Positions 26,756 through 38,538 of a DNA stretch of 64,000 nt are shown in pieces. The stretch is from NCBI GenBank assembly GCA_018873245.2, contig JAEMBT020000004.1:11158652-11222651 (forward strand), given 5' to 3'. A model generated the notes under the pieces. The model made no database searches. It saw only the letters and a list, made by a program, of their open reading frames with translations, and was not told the origin of the DNA. How positions within the stretch are numbered: position 1 is the stretch's first letter; each line of letters begins with the position of its first letter. The translations under genes and the position numbers were made by a program. Source of the stretch: Archegozetes longisetosus. Its lineage: Eukaryota; Arthropoda; Arachnida; Sarcoptiformes; Trhypochthoniidae.

Positions 26756-26869
26756 ATTCTCCTCCTCGTTCACCGATATTTCATCTATGCTTTTCCGCAA
26801 CTATCCAACATTAATGTCAGCACACTTTAGGTCTTTCTCGGTGTGTGTCTGATTCTCCTCCCCGTCCAC
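26756..26869. repeat. Two near-identical 18-bp pyrimidine-rich boxes
   Basis: ATTCTCCTCCTCGTTCAC (26756-26773) and ATTCTCCTCCCCGTCCAC (26852-26869) match at 16 of 18 positions, 96 bp apart. They sit in a patch clearly richer in G+C than its surroundings, about 0.5 kb downstream of the last exon of the Ig-protein gene. Confidence 0.6.
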
Positions 26870-27063
26870 ATTCACTTCATTGATTGTTTAATATCGGATC
26901 AGTTGGTGCAGAAGAATATCGAAATAGGGAAATAAAATACTTGTTCAAAGCTGACCCTTTCATATGAAACAAAATATCGGAAATTTCGAAATAAAGCTAA
27001 TATTTCTCTGCGTAGTAATAAAAACAGCGTTTAATAACATATATAGTTTCAGTTTTCTTACAA

Positions 27064-27069
27064 TTTATT
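27064..27069 (-). terminator. Possible poly(A) signal of the two-Ig gene
   Basis: A minus-strand AATAAA lies about 325 nt after the stop codon at 27393. It is the nearest canonical hexamer found on that strand. Confidence 0.35.
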
Positions 27070-27392
27070 TTTTGCGGTCATATATTATTAGTTGTTTTGT
27101 GAATTCGACAGAAACTACTTTATGTACAAGTTTTGCCATTGGTTACAAAAAAACAATGAATTCAAAAACATTTTATACAAAATTGAAATGTTTTTTAGAT
27201 ATGTAACTAATAAAATGCATTTTCAAACAATCCAAGTCAATATATTATAAGAGAACTGAAAAGTTTGAATAGTACGAGCACTTAGAATTTGTTAACACTT
27301 TTCAGTATAATATTACAATTTGTTGATATCTTATCTCTCTGTAGATGTTTTGCAGCAGCGAATCATTCGGGTGTTCAGTCGAAATCTTTGGT

Positions 27393-30300
27393 TTAGATAA
27401 TAATATTAGCTCGAAGTATGATCAGCAGACGCAATAAAATTATAAGTGGCGAAAGGAATGGCGTTGAGAACAATCCTAGGGTTCCATCAGAGACGTAGCC
27501 TAAGAGAATGCAAGCATAACTTATAGTATGGTATGAAAGATAAAATGAGAGCATCAAATCAAATGAACCATTTGAGCGAACTCTCAACAATCATGTGTAT
27601 CATTTGCAATGTTGAGCCATATTCTCCTAGCAATAAGCACTCTACTATCACACCAAATGTTTTTGCAAAAGTTTAATTTTTGCCCATCCATTTCAGGCCT
27701 ATCTTAACGTTGAGTGAGCCTCAGTTTCTTATTCTCAATATAATGATGTGATAAAAAATCGAGCATCAGGATGAAGAGTCATAGCATTTGAAACTAGAAT
27801 CTCTTATCTAATTATATAATTTGATAGTTGGCTGAATTCTCAACGATTATTCCAATCTAATAATTGGATCGATTTTATATCTCTGCAATTTAATCAAATG
27901 AAACATCTACTTAAGCGTAGATTAAAATGATTTTTTTATTAGTTTTTAGCAGTGTTTTTATAGGGCTATAACTGATTAAAAGTAACTTAAACCATTTCGG
28001 GAAAGCGTTTTTTCCAAGATAACTCTCAAATTAAAGTGAACACTTCTGCCTCTCAAAACAACCTATAATTAAATCGATTTTTTAATCAATAGAAAAAGAC
28101 AATAAAGTGAAATAAAAAAGACCTCCTTTTAATGAGATTTAAGTGTCGATTTGTTGGCTCATTAATTAATTGTCGCATACAGTGTAAAGAAGTGCTCGAG
28201 TTTTGTCAATAAATTGACCTCAACTTTATAACAAAACCATTTTGTTGTGATAGTAAAATGAATATTTTTTCGCGCACAACTTTTCAATTTATGTGATATC
28301 GCGCTAAAACTCTGTGCTAGTATAAGCTTATGTGGCATTTCACTTTAAACATAAAATATTGTAATTGTTTCTGCTTGCAAATTCAGTCAATTAATTTTGT
28401 AAATTTACGATTGACTCACTTCAATAGAACAATGCTTTGCTTTCATATTATTTTTTGTTCCATAAATTACTTACGGAAAATAATACTAAAGTTAACGTCA
28501 AATGAACATTATATAAAATGAATTTAAAGCAAAATAACTTTCTATGATTGCCAACTGAACGCAAATTTTTTAGAATTTTCAATCATGTCTTCAATGACTC
28601 TGGAGATTTTAAGAAAAGTTATATAAATTATAGATTATATATATTATGTCTATAAATGAAAATAGCTTAAAATTACACGGTCCTAATATGATTTTGAAAA
28701 AGCTGAAGGCTACGATGAAAGTTTTGCTTAGAGCAATTGTAATTGAGAAACGCCTTGATACCATGTAAAATTTGTGCATAAAATATTGCTTAAATAATGT
28801 ATTCATGCATTTTCATGCAAAACACTTTTTACTTAAGGAGGAAAATACTAAAGCGTTGATATATGAGAAAAAAGTAGAAATCATTTTCGGCGACAACACA
28901 TAAACTTATATATTATAGCACATAAAGTGCTAATTTAATATTTGCCGACCGAAGCAGTTTTTGCATATTTTGTGTGACACGTACTTGAAGGGAAAATGAT
29001 TTTTATTCGCTTTCTTCTCACATAATTCGTAGACGGAATTTCCAGTTTACACTCAAATATTGTTCCAGTAGTTGATGAAGAGTGAGGCGTATGTTTAAGC
29101 GACGCATCAAAAAATAGAGTCCTTTTATTTTGTTCAGTAGTCACGTTCACTTTTGGAAATACATGGAAATTAGAGCCATTCGTATTTTGCTCTGAAAGAG
29201 TCAGCAGTGGTCGAGGGTATACTCCTCTTGCTTGACATTCTAGCTCTAATTCACCTTTTGGTGGTACTTCTGTGTAGTTGAACTCAAAAGTTTGTGGCGG
29301 AACTACAACAATACAAATTGAAAGCAGTTAGTTATTTTCAGCTACAGGTTATTTTAGTTTTGGTTTATGTTCTGTATCTCAAGGTAGAGATAATTGTTCA
29401 ATTATTTTAAACAACCAAGACCACAATACTATTCTAAAAGAATATAATGTTAGTTATTCAATATATGAATAGACGAGCGCAAATCATAATAGAATAATGG
29501 CTTTTTCAAATAGCTTTAAATAGTAAAAGTGCTCAAATTTTACATTAGGAATATAAAATAAAGCATCATTTTTCAGGAAGCTATAGGCATTCGTTTTCAA
29601 ACAAGAGAAAAAGAAGGCAAAAAAAATAATTAATTCCTCGAGGAAACTATTATTCGAACAGAAAAATACAATATTTTAAATAAAAAGATGTCATTTAAGA
29701 TCTGTCGCAATGTTATATTTTGGAGTAAAGAACAAGAATAAGATGGGAAGTAGTTTTTGTAGGCGTTTTACGCTTAGAAGAAAATGTGAATCCTTAGAGA
29801 ATTTTATTTATGACACAATTACTTGCAATGAAATGTCTACTTGCCATAAACAACCATTTGGCCCTGTCTCTTGTCTTGACCCGCTAAAGAAGATACGAGA
29901 CAAGAGAAATTGCCATTTAGATCAACTGTGATGTTATTACGAAGTTTAAGGGCCCGAAATTTCGAATATATGTCATTCGGATTGACTGAATAGTTCATAT
30001 CAAATCGCGGTTTCAATAACTCTCCGACATAACGAACGTTTCTGTCTGGTATCCATTGATAGATAGGTTCGGGTGCGTTGTTGTGAAACCATTTGACGAC
30101 GAGCATCAAATCATTGGCGTCGTAAACGTATTCACAGTCCAGTATCAATTCAGATGTATTGGTCGCGTCAACCATTCGTGGAATTGAATGGCGAAGAATT
30201 TTTACAGCCGCTGTATATAAAGAACCTGTAATGAGGGCAAAACGACGGAAAATATATATAAGAAATGTTATCCAACAAAAGAAAACAAATTCTTTTAAAT

Positions 30301-33300
30301 GTATACAAGTTTGCAGAAATGTGCAACATTCCGGGAGATATGGTCAATGGCAACAGCACTGCAAATGATTGCTGGCTTTGCATCGAATAGTTTACTCGAA
30401 CACAATATTCTCTGGTATGGACTCCTAACGATACTCAATAGTATCGGTAAAAAATTCTGTGTTAACCACATTTATAAAAAAAAGTGTTGCCAGTATAAGG
30501 TGAACTAAAAATATAAAAAGAACTCATATTGCATGTAGTTTAATATTAATTTGTTTCGTGTTTTGTGTATTGCATGAAATACAGAGAAATAGTTTCATCT
30601 GAAATACAGTGTAAATACGGTTAAAATAAGCAAAATGGTACTGCTGTGCACTATTCAATACTAGTAACTTATATGACTGCATATTATTAAGTGCTAAATT
30701 TGGCAACTTTAGTCAAATAAGTGAATTGTTGGTTTCCATCTATATAGAATATTGTGTTTGAAAATTGTTTGATATTCGTGCTCATTCGTGTATCATCCGT
30801 TCGCTTTTCTTTCATCGCAGCATCAAATATATAATGGGTATTATCCTCTGATGGCTCTATATCGCATAAAGTAACAAATTTTTCAACGTATCAATTGCAA
30901 ATACAACGCATTCAAACAGATATTGCTTTTGAGCTTATAAATTTAAAAACTTGTATATATGCGCTGCTTAAGATTCTGGTTAATTTATCAAACTATTTGA
31001 TTTGTTTGCCTCATATTGATTATTAGGTTAACTTTAATATGACTCAAATTGATAAGCTGGGTCCAAGATCAATTATTTTTGTTCGGATTACACTTTTAAA
31101 CAAAAATCAATTTAATACTGACTAATACAGTACTTTTAAGCTGAACAATAATTTAAACTTTGTTGACATAAACTGTTGACAGTTTTATTAAAATTTGTGT
31201 ATAAAAATACAGAAATAGTGAAGTGGTTGTGAAGCTTTAATTGCTAGAAATTTAAGCTGTCATTCACTTCATAGAAATGCAATGCACTGAAAATTCCTAA
31301 AATTTTGAAATCCATTTAATTATAGAGATCTTACTTGAAAATCTTTAAAGTTGATTAATAAAATGCTGGTTTAATTCAGATTAAAATCTAGCTCATTCAA
31401 ATTATAGCTCGATTATCAGTATAACTGTTAAGTCGTTAAAGTACTGTCTGGTCATAAACTTAATAAAAGCATACTTTTCACTCAATAATAAGCAAATATT
31501 GATTAAATAATCGCGGACATTATTATTAACTAAATTGCTTTATCCTCAATTGTTTTATCGCAGATAATGCACTTCGCCAGCAATAAATTGGGTGTAATGC
31601 AAAAAATGTGTTAACTAGAGAAATACAAAAATATGTTCTCTTCATATGATTTGATAAGATAGAGCACGAAAAATCATATCAAATTAAATAAAATTCTGGC
31701 GTCAATGATAATGATGATGAGAATCTAACTCTTTATTTGATCTTATATGAAGAGTAATCAGTCTCAGGGCAAGACATGAACAGATGCGGCTAACGATCTA
31801 ATCTCGTGCCCAACTATTCTGTCAAAAATGATATTGACTTTTCAATTTTGAAGGAGAAAATAACTTGAAGGCTTGTTTTATTTTGTGTACTTAACTGCTT
31901 AACTCGAGGGTTCAGTCATAAAGATTTGTTTGGTGTGATTTTTTAAACCAACGGAAAAGAATAAAAATGGTTTAAACTTATATATTAGAACGAGATTCAT
32001 AAAAAAATGTTGTTTAGGTGATTGAGTAAGAAATGCAAATATCGCTCGAAGCTACCATTCACAATGAAGAATGATTGTGAGTTACTTTAAGGCTATTTCA
32101 CTAGCGAATAGTTAGTTACTCAAAACCAGATACCAAACCAGGAAATCAAGTATGAAAGCTCAAAGGATTTGCTGCAAAGGATTATAAGAAACCTTTCAAA
32201 CACTGCTGGAAAGTATAAGTAAAAATATATAGAATAAGAGATACCAATGATAAAGAATGCAGTTTTTCATTCAGTACAAACTCTCAAAACATATAACTTG
32301 TAAGATTTGAGAGTATAACATATGGAGCCCTACTTCAAACAATGAATCAGTTTTTAGTTCGTCTGCGAATAAAGAATAGTAAACCTAACAGACAAAAAAT
32401 AGTTAGCCTTCAAGCAATTCAGACTAATAGCAGGTATGATTTAAAGCTTTTCTGTTAGATATATATTTCAAGATGAATTTGTTATGCCTGTCGAGACTCG
32501 AGAGTCAGAAGTGCGAACGTGATCATTGATCAATAGGATTTGAGCCAAAAAATAGGAATCGACCCAATGCTAAAAAGGTTTCAGTTCGTAATTATTTTCG
32601 GATAATTTTTCTCTTTCGCCCTTTATATGAAAAAAGTAACGATAAAAACATATATTGAAAATGAATTAAAAGTGACCTTTAATGACAGTTTTGATAAAAA
32701 ATAAGATTTATCACCGGAATATATGATCAGATTGGTTTCGAACTACGGCTAGTGCATAATGCAATAGTTTTCAACAATGTTATCTTTCAGCATGTATTGT
32801 ATTTTTGGCAAAAGTATATAGATCCAGAACATGAATAACTCAGCTCTTATACTTCTAGTCTTTTCTAACTTATTGATGCAAAAAATGCAACTATTCTTTC
32901 GAAGTCATTAACACTATCGACAAATGCTGGCAACGTTGTCAATAAACACTTTGAAGATCGAACTTTTCGATATACTCGCATAAATGATTCGTTTTTAATC
33001 TATATCGCTCGGAGAACTCTGCCAGACAATTTTCGTTTTTAGAAAGTCGCCACCTAAAAATATTTGTTGCCGTACATCTGTCTAAAGTCAAAATCTATTG
33101 TATTCAAAATAGGTTTACTCTAAAAAATTCAATACAAAACAATTGTAAAAACATTTGTTATCCAACGAGAATTTGTAAAATCAGAATATTTTCAGGTTTA
33201 AATAACGACTTACTTCGAAGATTCGATGTTCAAATAAGATAAGTGAGTCATTTTAGGGAGGCAATTTATTAAGCAATTTTCAGTATAGATGCAGCGTTTA

Positions 33301-34448
33301 CGATAACTGGTTCTTCCCAGAACCTCTATCAAAGTAAAAACTTCGATTCAAACAACTATACTTATTATAATCGACTGCCCTCGATCTACTTCCTTATTCT
33401 TATCATTTGAATCAAAATTGAATAAATTTCAGTAAATTTATTTGATCTGCGTCAATTTGGGATGTTTTTGATGTTATGTAATTAAAAATACTCTCGTGTT
33501 AAAAAATGGTTGAATGTTCGCGTTACATTGTTTACTCAACGCAACAAATAAATAATAAAGAAAAAGCAGCACTACTTCTATTGTACTGCGTGTGTGACGG
33601 CTGTGACAAAAGTATGACAAAATCAAATTTGAACAAAACAAAGCAAAATCATATCAGTTAATTTATTTTGTTAATCACTACAATTAATCACGTTGGGTAA
33701 ACACTACGCACCACTTAACTGCTTTTCAGTTTGAAAAAACATTTTTAAGCAATTCTAATTTTAGGGTTCAGTTCAATAGGAAAAATAAGATGAGTTAATC
33801 GTTTGAGTAAACAAATTCGGTACGAAATTTCTACAAAGCCCAGTTTATTATTTCAAGACTAAAAGTTTATCAATTAAAGGAATAGTCCTTTCAAACGATC
33901 AACTAAATCGATACCGACTCATTATTTTTAGGACTCTTTCGCATCTCTTCAACACAACGTTTGATTTTGAAATGCTTGAAAGCTTCTCAAAACAGCTCTA
34001 TTCAAATAATTTAAAAATAACTTTTATTTACATTGCTTCTAATTGTTTGCATTACTTTCACAAATTCTAGAGACGAGTAAACTTGAGTGACAAATAATTT
34101 AACTTTCAACTTAAACAATCGGGATAAATTATAGCCTCAATCCTATTATTCAGTTCACAATTTATTATCCAAATATTGAGCACTGACAACTCAGTTTAGC
34201 TCGAGTTCGTTAAATTCATGTTAAAAATGGAAAATTCGTTTGAAACTTAACAAAAATATCTTAAATATCTTTTGCTAAAATCGACCCAAAACATTTGATT
34301 TGACACGACTATGAGTTGTACGAAATCAATAAAAACTTAATTTAAGACGAATGGAAAATGAGGCAAAAGGCACAGAAACTTGTTTAGCGCGATTACCTTC
34401 GAGACAAATGAATGGAATCATCAAATAAGTAGTAATGGATAGACGCAT
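27393..34448 (-). CDS. Two-Ig-domain surface protein (beat/side-like), 4 exons
   Basis: Minus-strand exons are 34448-34397, 30225-29845, 29302-28985 and 27499-27393, all joining in phase 1, giving 285 aa. Exon 1 encodes a signal peptide (MRLSITTYLMIPFICLEG). Exon 2 is a V-type Ig domain: C48, VVKWF with W63, PIYQWIP, GNFSC with C126. Exon 3 is a second Ig domain: PPQTFEFN, then LECQARGVYPRP with C167, and TIFEC with C229. Exon 4 adds SDG, a short spacer and a hydrophobic tail (LSPLIILLRLLIIL), typical of a GPI-anchor signal or a terminal membrane helix. The YQWIP plus GVYPRP pattern is that of arthropod adhesion proteins grouped with beaten-path and sidestep; I infer a role in cell recognition. 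Intron 2 (29303-29844) has a GC donor (G|GCAAGT). Introns are 4171, 542 and 1485 nt. Exons 2 and 3 are firm; 1 and 4 rest on phase, splice strength and function. Confidence 0.83.
30226..34396 (-). other. First intron of the two-Ig gene
   Basis: A 4.2-kb intron running from a GTAATC donor beside the signal-peptide exon to a TTACAG acceptor. No convincing gene is nested in it on either strand. A minus-strand stretch ending in a GTAAGT donor near 33214 could be an alternative 5' exon but has no other support. Confidence 0.55.
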
Positions 34449-37400
34449 GATATCATCTCATTTTGCTTTTCGTCAAATCCATTGGAAATCTTCGTCGATG
34501 TTACAAATCCTGGTATATATTAGGCAACAAATAAGCACAACTTAAACCACGTGTAGTGTTAATACACCTAAAAGGGAGCGATCAGTCTTTTCACTACTAG
34601 TATATCGCACCTAAATGTGAGCCAACTTACGATCTTCTTTTTGGTCGCTTTTATATAATATCGATTCTAACGGTTCAGAAGGCGGAGAGAAAACACGTGA
34701 AAGCGACAGATGAAGAACGAATGCGTCGAACCAAATGTTCAAATATACGATACGAACTCTACTTTATTCTACTGAAGGCTTACGAGTTAGTATAGCATTA
34801 TATGTGGAAAAAGTGTGTATTTTTCTATTAATATGAAAGTTATGTGCTTTACTAACAAGACTGCCTTCATTAATGTGTACGTGTTCTCATCTCTTCTCTC
34901 TCTCTATGCTATCCGATAGTTTGTACTCCAATACCATTACTAATAATTGGATTGCATTAAGATTTGTTCAGCACATTTATTACTCAATTTTAGATTTGAG
35001 ATAATTGACACAAAAATCAGTCTGATTTGCAGACTCTTTCTCTTAAGAATTTCTAAAATAAAATTTTGAGAAACAAGTGGTTAGCTTAAAATAAAAGTGT
35101 TTCTGAAAAGTTATTTGAGATATTTTTGAGATATTAGTGGTATCATTATTATTGCATTAAATTACTTAAAATGAAAGACAAACTTTATTGATTAGTCTTT
35201 TGGGAGAATAATAAAAGTTGAACTTTTAATAATTTACAAATCGATGCAATATTAATGTTACACTTATAAAGATTAGTTTTATTCAATGAATTACACGATT
35301 CTATTGTACTGCTTTTGATAAGAAGAAGTCATCAACAGAAAGCTTATCAAGCTGTTTAATGTAAATTTTCGATATAGACTTTTGAAGGAATCACATTTAG
35401 CAGACAGAGTAGCATTAGTTGCAAAGACTATTTTGTATAAATTATTCAGATGGCAACTTAAATTTATTTTGAGTCACAATATTATTGCAACATTTACAAA
35501 CTTTTTTATTTCTCAGGTCGTTATTTTCATAATATCTAAAGAAAAACTAGTCATAATAATATATTATTTTGTGCAAAGTATATAATAAAAGTGATTTATT
35601 TAAGCCAAGGGTTACCTAATGGCGGTGAGTGGCTCTCAAGTGGGTCGCGAAAACTTTCAGATAGACTTCAAATTGATTTTAAAGTACAATTTGACCAATG
35701 GGCCGAATCTCGCAGTCTTTTCGTGAGTAGGATTGCGGCCATCAATATTATAATATGGATAAAAGTATTTTCTTTTTAAATGTCATATCCTCCGTCTGAA
35801 GATATTCTTTTATCAAAGAATCAGTTTGACTTTAGAGAATCGCAGACTATATTACTGCTCATTGAAATTGAAAGGCAAATTCATTCTTATATAGCTCGTA
35901 AGAGGTTTACTTCTGAAACTTGAAGTTCAATATGCAAATATTGTGAATATTTATGCTTATTATTAATACTAGATCAAACACAAACTGGTGTAAAATTGTT
36001 TGATGTAAACATAAGCATAATTTGATATGCAGAAAATGATTAAAGAAACGATTAAGCAATATCATATGACTGATAAGGTTTATAAGTGAAATTAGCGGAA
36101 TTGCTTATTTTTTATTCATTAGATTGTCATGAACTAAACTTATCTTTCGAATATTAAACTTAGTAAAGACTGACAGCCTCTAAGAAAAAACTCTCTAAGG
36201 TCTCAATTTGAGTGCAATTACTCTTAATAACTGCATTAACTGCTTAGTTTTAATGTAAATTTACTTTGAGGAAAAATGCATATTAAAACTGCTCAGTAAA
36301 TAAGTGATGAGCAAAGTATGAGTAAATTCGTTGTATCTTAAGTATTCCACTTAAGTCTAAGGTTGTTTATGAATAAAAAAAACGTTTGTAATTTACTATC
36401 AAATCCTCCGAGGCAATAATGAACTTTAACTTTATAACATCTAACTACTATATCATTATAAACTTGTCATTTATTTCTATCGATAAGATAACAGGGTCTA
36501 TAAACTATAAATATTGGTAAATCTTCAAATACATAGGGTAAAAAATTGAAGAACCGTAGATGACTAAAACTTATTGAACTTGAAATAAGCTATTTCAAAA
36601 TTTCATCCTTTATCTATTTATTCTGTTACTTAAAACTTTTTACTTGCATACTAGATCTAAGTATATTCAATATAGTCCTCAGTCATTCAATGTGCAGGTA
36701 AACAATTTATGAACAATCTGTACTCTAAGGGACAGATAAGGTTTACTGCAAATAGGATTGCGATTACTGTCGTAAAAGCTGTTCTGGTGGATTTTAAGAA
36801 CTTTTTAAGAAGTAGGACATCAAACTTAATACTCTTGATTTTTGGCTTTCTTTTTGTTATCCATTAGAAATTACGAAATGTAATTTGTTTTGTTGATTCC
36901 CAGGAGAGACATTTATGCTTTCTTTATTCCGTTTGCTCCATAAACTTTGTTATTATGTCCCCTCACGTCAAATAATCCCAATCCAGTGGTAATGATTGAA
37001 GACAGCTGGCAGAACAATGCAAAGCTCTTGTCATCGATGTATCACTGGTAGGACTAATACTATTGAGTAACTTATATGCATTCATACAATGGCTGCGAAT
37101 CCAATAATTGAAATGATCAGTTTTTCCCTTTCTTTCTATTTTCTAACTTTATTTTGTTGGAGTCAAGTAAGAAAATGGATTAATTTATCTTAAATATATT
37201 GTTCAATCGATAGTTTGCTTTAAAAAGTAGTTGAGAAAAAGAAAAGATTAGATCGTCAAATAGTATTATCCATTATATACTAATGAGGTTTTACTTTAAG
37301 AACTTTTATTATGACAGAGACAAAGTTTTATGTATGAGACCAATACAAATGTTTAAACTGGATTCTACTCTTCAATCCAACGCAAGCTAATGGTCGCATG

Positions 37401-38240
37401 CCAACAAAGCATTATTTTTACTCTAATATAAATAAATGAATTTATATTACGCATTAATTACGTGTAATTACAACAATAAAATAATATAATTAGGATTAAT
37501 ATCGAGTTAACTTTTGCCCGACTACTTCATCACTGCTTTCATCGAATTAATGACATCAGTTTGAACGCTAGAAATAATTAGTATCAAAAGTTATCAAATT
37601 ATATTTGATGGTAATTTAGTCGTTTTAGCTCAAATTAAAAGAACAGACAAAAAATCAACAGTGCTCTGTCCTCGAGTTCTTAACGTTATTGCTATCTCGT
37701 GTTAAAGCGTAAATAATTTTCGATAAGTTATATTTTGTACTTATACTAAATCATAGGAACGAACTGAAAAAATCTTTTAACAATAAGACATTGTTGATCT
37801 AAGCGTTGTTTTTCCATTAGCATTAGGTATACAATCAATAAGATTAAGTGCTGTCGTATAACTCAAATAAATGAATGCCATGCGACTATAGCTGCTTTAA
37901 AACCAACAATTTGGCTGAAATTCCAACATAATATATCGCGCGCTTAAAAACCTCTCTTATTTGAAAACCGTTTATGTTCTCTCTAGATGATCAAATTTGA
38001 ACTCAAATCGATTCAATTTTATTTGAATTCTTAAATTAAATTTCATTTATTATCTCAAATTGGATAATACTTAGAAAAGGAAAAACAAAATAAAGCTCAA
38101 AGTTCTACATCTTAGAATAAAGAAAGCTTTATAAAACTAGTAAAAACGAGTATGTAATCATAATCAACGAATTTGATCGAGAACTACGAAAATATATTTA
38201 TAAGTTAATTTGTATTATACTTAAATAGAAATTTGAAAAG
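34449..38240. other. Intergenic region with upstream promoter side of the two-Ig gene
   Basis: The left 0.3 kb holds the Ig-gene promoter. A short TC-rich run lies at 34884-34909. At 35605-35740 the sequence is less AT-rich and includes a GTGGGTCGCGAAAA-type motif reminiscent of degraded hAT transposon ends; I could not find a matching second end. The rest shows nothing I can support. Confidence 0.45.
34648..34657 (-). promoter_or_regulatory. TATA box of the two-Ig gene
   Basis: On the minus strand TATATAAAAG lies about 200 nt upstream of the signal-peptide ATG (34448). It is followed at a distance of about 40 nt by CTCACATT, a possible initiator. Two CACGTG E-box cores (about 34547 and 34694) flank it. 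The placement independently supports exon 1. Confidence 0.55.
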
Positions 38241-38429
38241 ATGGGAGCACTACAAGGATTGTTTGTGCTTGGGCTATCTCTTTCGATCGGTATTTCGATA
38301 GGCGTTTGGTTCGCAAATAGATATCAAGTCAAAAGTATGGATGAGTTCTTGATCAAATTGAGCCAATACCTAAGTTATCTGAATACTTCCCCTGGACATG
38401 CTTTAGGAAATACTCCAAGCGCTCAATAA
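38241..38429 (+). CDS. STMP1: STMP1-like short mitochondrial membrane microprotein
   Basis: A 62-aa single-exon frame beginning in context AAAAGATGG, with an in-frame TAG four codons upstream (38225-38227), so the start is fixed. It has one N-terminal hydrophobic helix rich in spaced glycines (LFVLGLSLSIGISIG) and then GVWFANRYQV and a predicted amphipathic segment (MDEFLIKLSQYLSYL). Vertebrate STMP1 has GMYLAQNYDI after its helix; the G-x-x-x-A-x-x-Y pattern and the length of the helix match, and the following helix is alike in character. STMP1 (also called mitolamban or Mm47) is an inner-membrane microprotein linked to complex III. The query is about 15 residues longer than the human protein (47 aa), mostly at the C-terminus. 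An AATAAA follows 104 nt after the stop. It stands alone in gene-poor DNA. Confidence 0.65.
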   Translation: MGALQGLFVLGLSLSIGISIGVWFANRYQVKSMDEFLIKLSQYLSYLNTSPGHALGNTPSAQ

Positions 38430-38532
38430 GTGCCTCAAATAATTGATTAATACAGCGACATGCGTTTGACTAAATTTTCAAAATTGTAATACTTGATAAA
38501 TTGTAATGAAATTTTCAGTTGAAGCAAAATTA

Positions 38533-38538
38533 AATAAA
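38533..38538 (+). terminator. Poly(A) signal of the STMP1-like gene
   Basis: AATAAA in the sequence TAAATAAACT, about 100 nt after the stop codon. Confidence 0.55.

Larger units (their letters stand above)
13574..27392. other. Long gene-poor region, left part
   Basis: About 13.8 kb without a gene I can identify. Reading frames present (for example 15796-16035 plus, 16928-17215 minus, 20854-21180 minus) resemble no family I recognise and are near the length expected by chance at this base composition. Local structure includes an 18-bp palindrome (14748-14765), a short tandem repeat (19201-19236), a repeated 16-mer (21525 and 21959), a possible 55-nt exon (24479-24533, minus) and a less AT-rich patch (26716-26910). 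The right end is the 3' flank of the Ig-protein gene, with a minus-strand AATAAA at 27064-27069. Confidence 0.5.

Noticed and set aside
28935-28984. Exon 3 of the Ig gene reading through to TAA at 28935
   Set aside because: It would give a tail with no anchor. A GTACGT donor at 28984 joins in phase to the hydrophobic exon at 27499-27393 and completes the family architecture.
35605-35740. Degraded hAT-type transposon end (GTGGGTCGCGAAAA-like)
   Set aside because: Only one end resembles such elements, no inverted partner or target duplication was found, and the similarity is short.
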